Of a stretch of DNA of 64,000 nt, positions 63,910 through 64,000 are shown piece by piece (the stretch's first letter is position 1; the number at the start of each line of letters is the position of its first letter). The translations under genes were made by a program, and so were the position numbers. The stretch spans positions 62,001 through 126,000 of the forward strand of contig BPGD01000001.1 of NCBI GenBank assembly GCA_026002855.1, in the 5' to 3' direction. Below the pieces are notes generated by a model. The model was given only the letters and a program-made list of their open reading frames with translations, did no database searches and was not told the DNA's origin. Source of the DNA: Bryobacteraceae bacterium (GTDB taxonomy: Bacteria; Acidobacteriota; Terriglobia; Bryobacterales; Bryobacteraceae).

Positions 63910-63928
63910 TATACAATCTGTAGGGAGG
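63910..63928 (+). promoter_or_regulatory. -10 element and ribosome binding site of the last gene
   Basis: TATACAAT (63910-63917) and GGGAGG (63923-63928), 12 bases before the ATG at 63941. Confidence 0.5.
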
Positions 63929-63940
63929 CGTTCCGCCGGC

Positions 63941-64000
63941 ATGCGGAGAAAGTCCTACCGCCTGGACTCGGGCGGCCTTTCGGCGATCATCGGCAGATTA
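63941..64000 (+). CDS. Start of a gene cut by the window end
   Basis: Twenty codons are visible, MRRKSYRLDSGGLSAIIGRL, after a clear -10 element and a purine-rich ribosome binding site. The product cannot be identified from this fragment. Confidence 0.5.
   Translation, partial: MRRKSYRLDSGGLSAIIGRL

Overview
This is a GC-rich, gene-dense chromosomal window from a diderm bacterium. The gene content points to an acidobacterium of the Bryobacterales/Solibacterales type. It has a DUF1553/DUF1501 pair, an arylsulfatase, a DUF1080 protein and a GH42-like glycosidase with signal peptides, a PEP-CTERM protein, LptD, a hopanoid-type hydroxysqualene dehydroxylase, and many exported beta-propeller and hydrolase proteins. 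The taxonomic call is inference from gene content; no rRNA or tRNA gene with a clear cloverleaf was seen. I found no phage, insertion sequence, CRISPR array or resistance island.

Layout. 1-6.5 kb: end of a DUF1553 gene, DUF1501, an exported protein, two hypotheticals and a class III aminotransferase. 7.3-13.9 kb: a YVTN propeller, a coupled pair of exported TldD-like proteins (one with the HExxxH motif, one without), a LuxR-type response regulator and a CpaE/TadZ-like ATPase. 14.3-19.5 kb: SET-domain protein, a 36-residue membrane protein, malate dehydrogenase, phosphate acetyltransferase, histone-deacetylase-like protein and sulfatase. 19.5-22.8 kb: an arginine operon (argF-argH-argR) behind a near-perfect ARG box, ending in a peroxiredoxin. 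22.9-28.1 kb: an S9 peptidase divergent from ruvX-mltG-hypothetical-lactonase. 28.8-37.7 kb: serS, a fused E1 alpha-beta dehydrogenase, a HAD phosphatase, a large exported esterase, hemL, a geranylgeranyl-reductase-like flavoprotein and a lipoprotein. 37.7-46.9 kb: DUF1080, class V aminotransferase, PNPOx-like protein, M28 peptidase, fused TrpEG, a tiny membrane protein, HpnE and two exported proteins. 47.5-64 kb: TonB-like protein, membrane proteins, GH42-like enzyme, class II DAHP synthase, a PlpD-like patatin, aldo/keto reductase, PEP-CTERM protein, rpmI-rplT, a coiled-coil protein, zapA, lptD and an RDD protein.

Most notable: the peroxiredoxin at 19569..20012 has an in-frame TGA exactly where its peroxidatic cysteine should be. 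A stable hairpin follows at the distance expected for a bacterial SECIS element. The simplest reading is a selenocysteine peroxiredoxin encoded in the ArgR-controlled operon.

A second recurring signal is a -10-like hexamer placed 6-7 bases upstream of the start codon at about nine genes, which suggests common leaderless transcription. Start codons were moved from the longest open frame wherever a signal peptide, ribosome binding site, ATGA overlap or -10 position argued for it.
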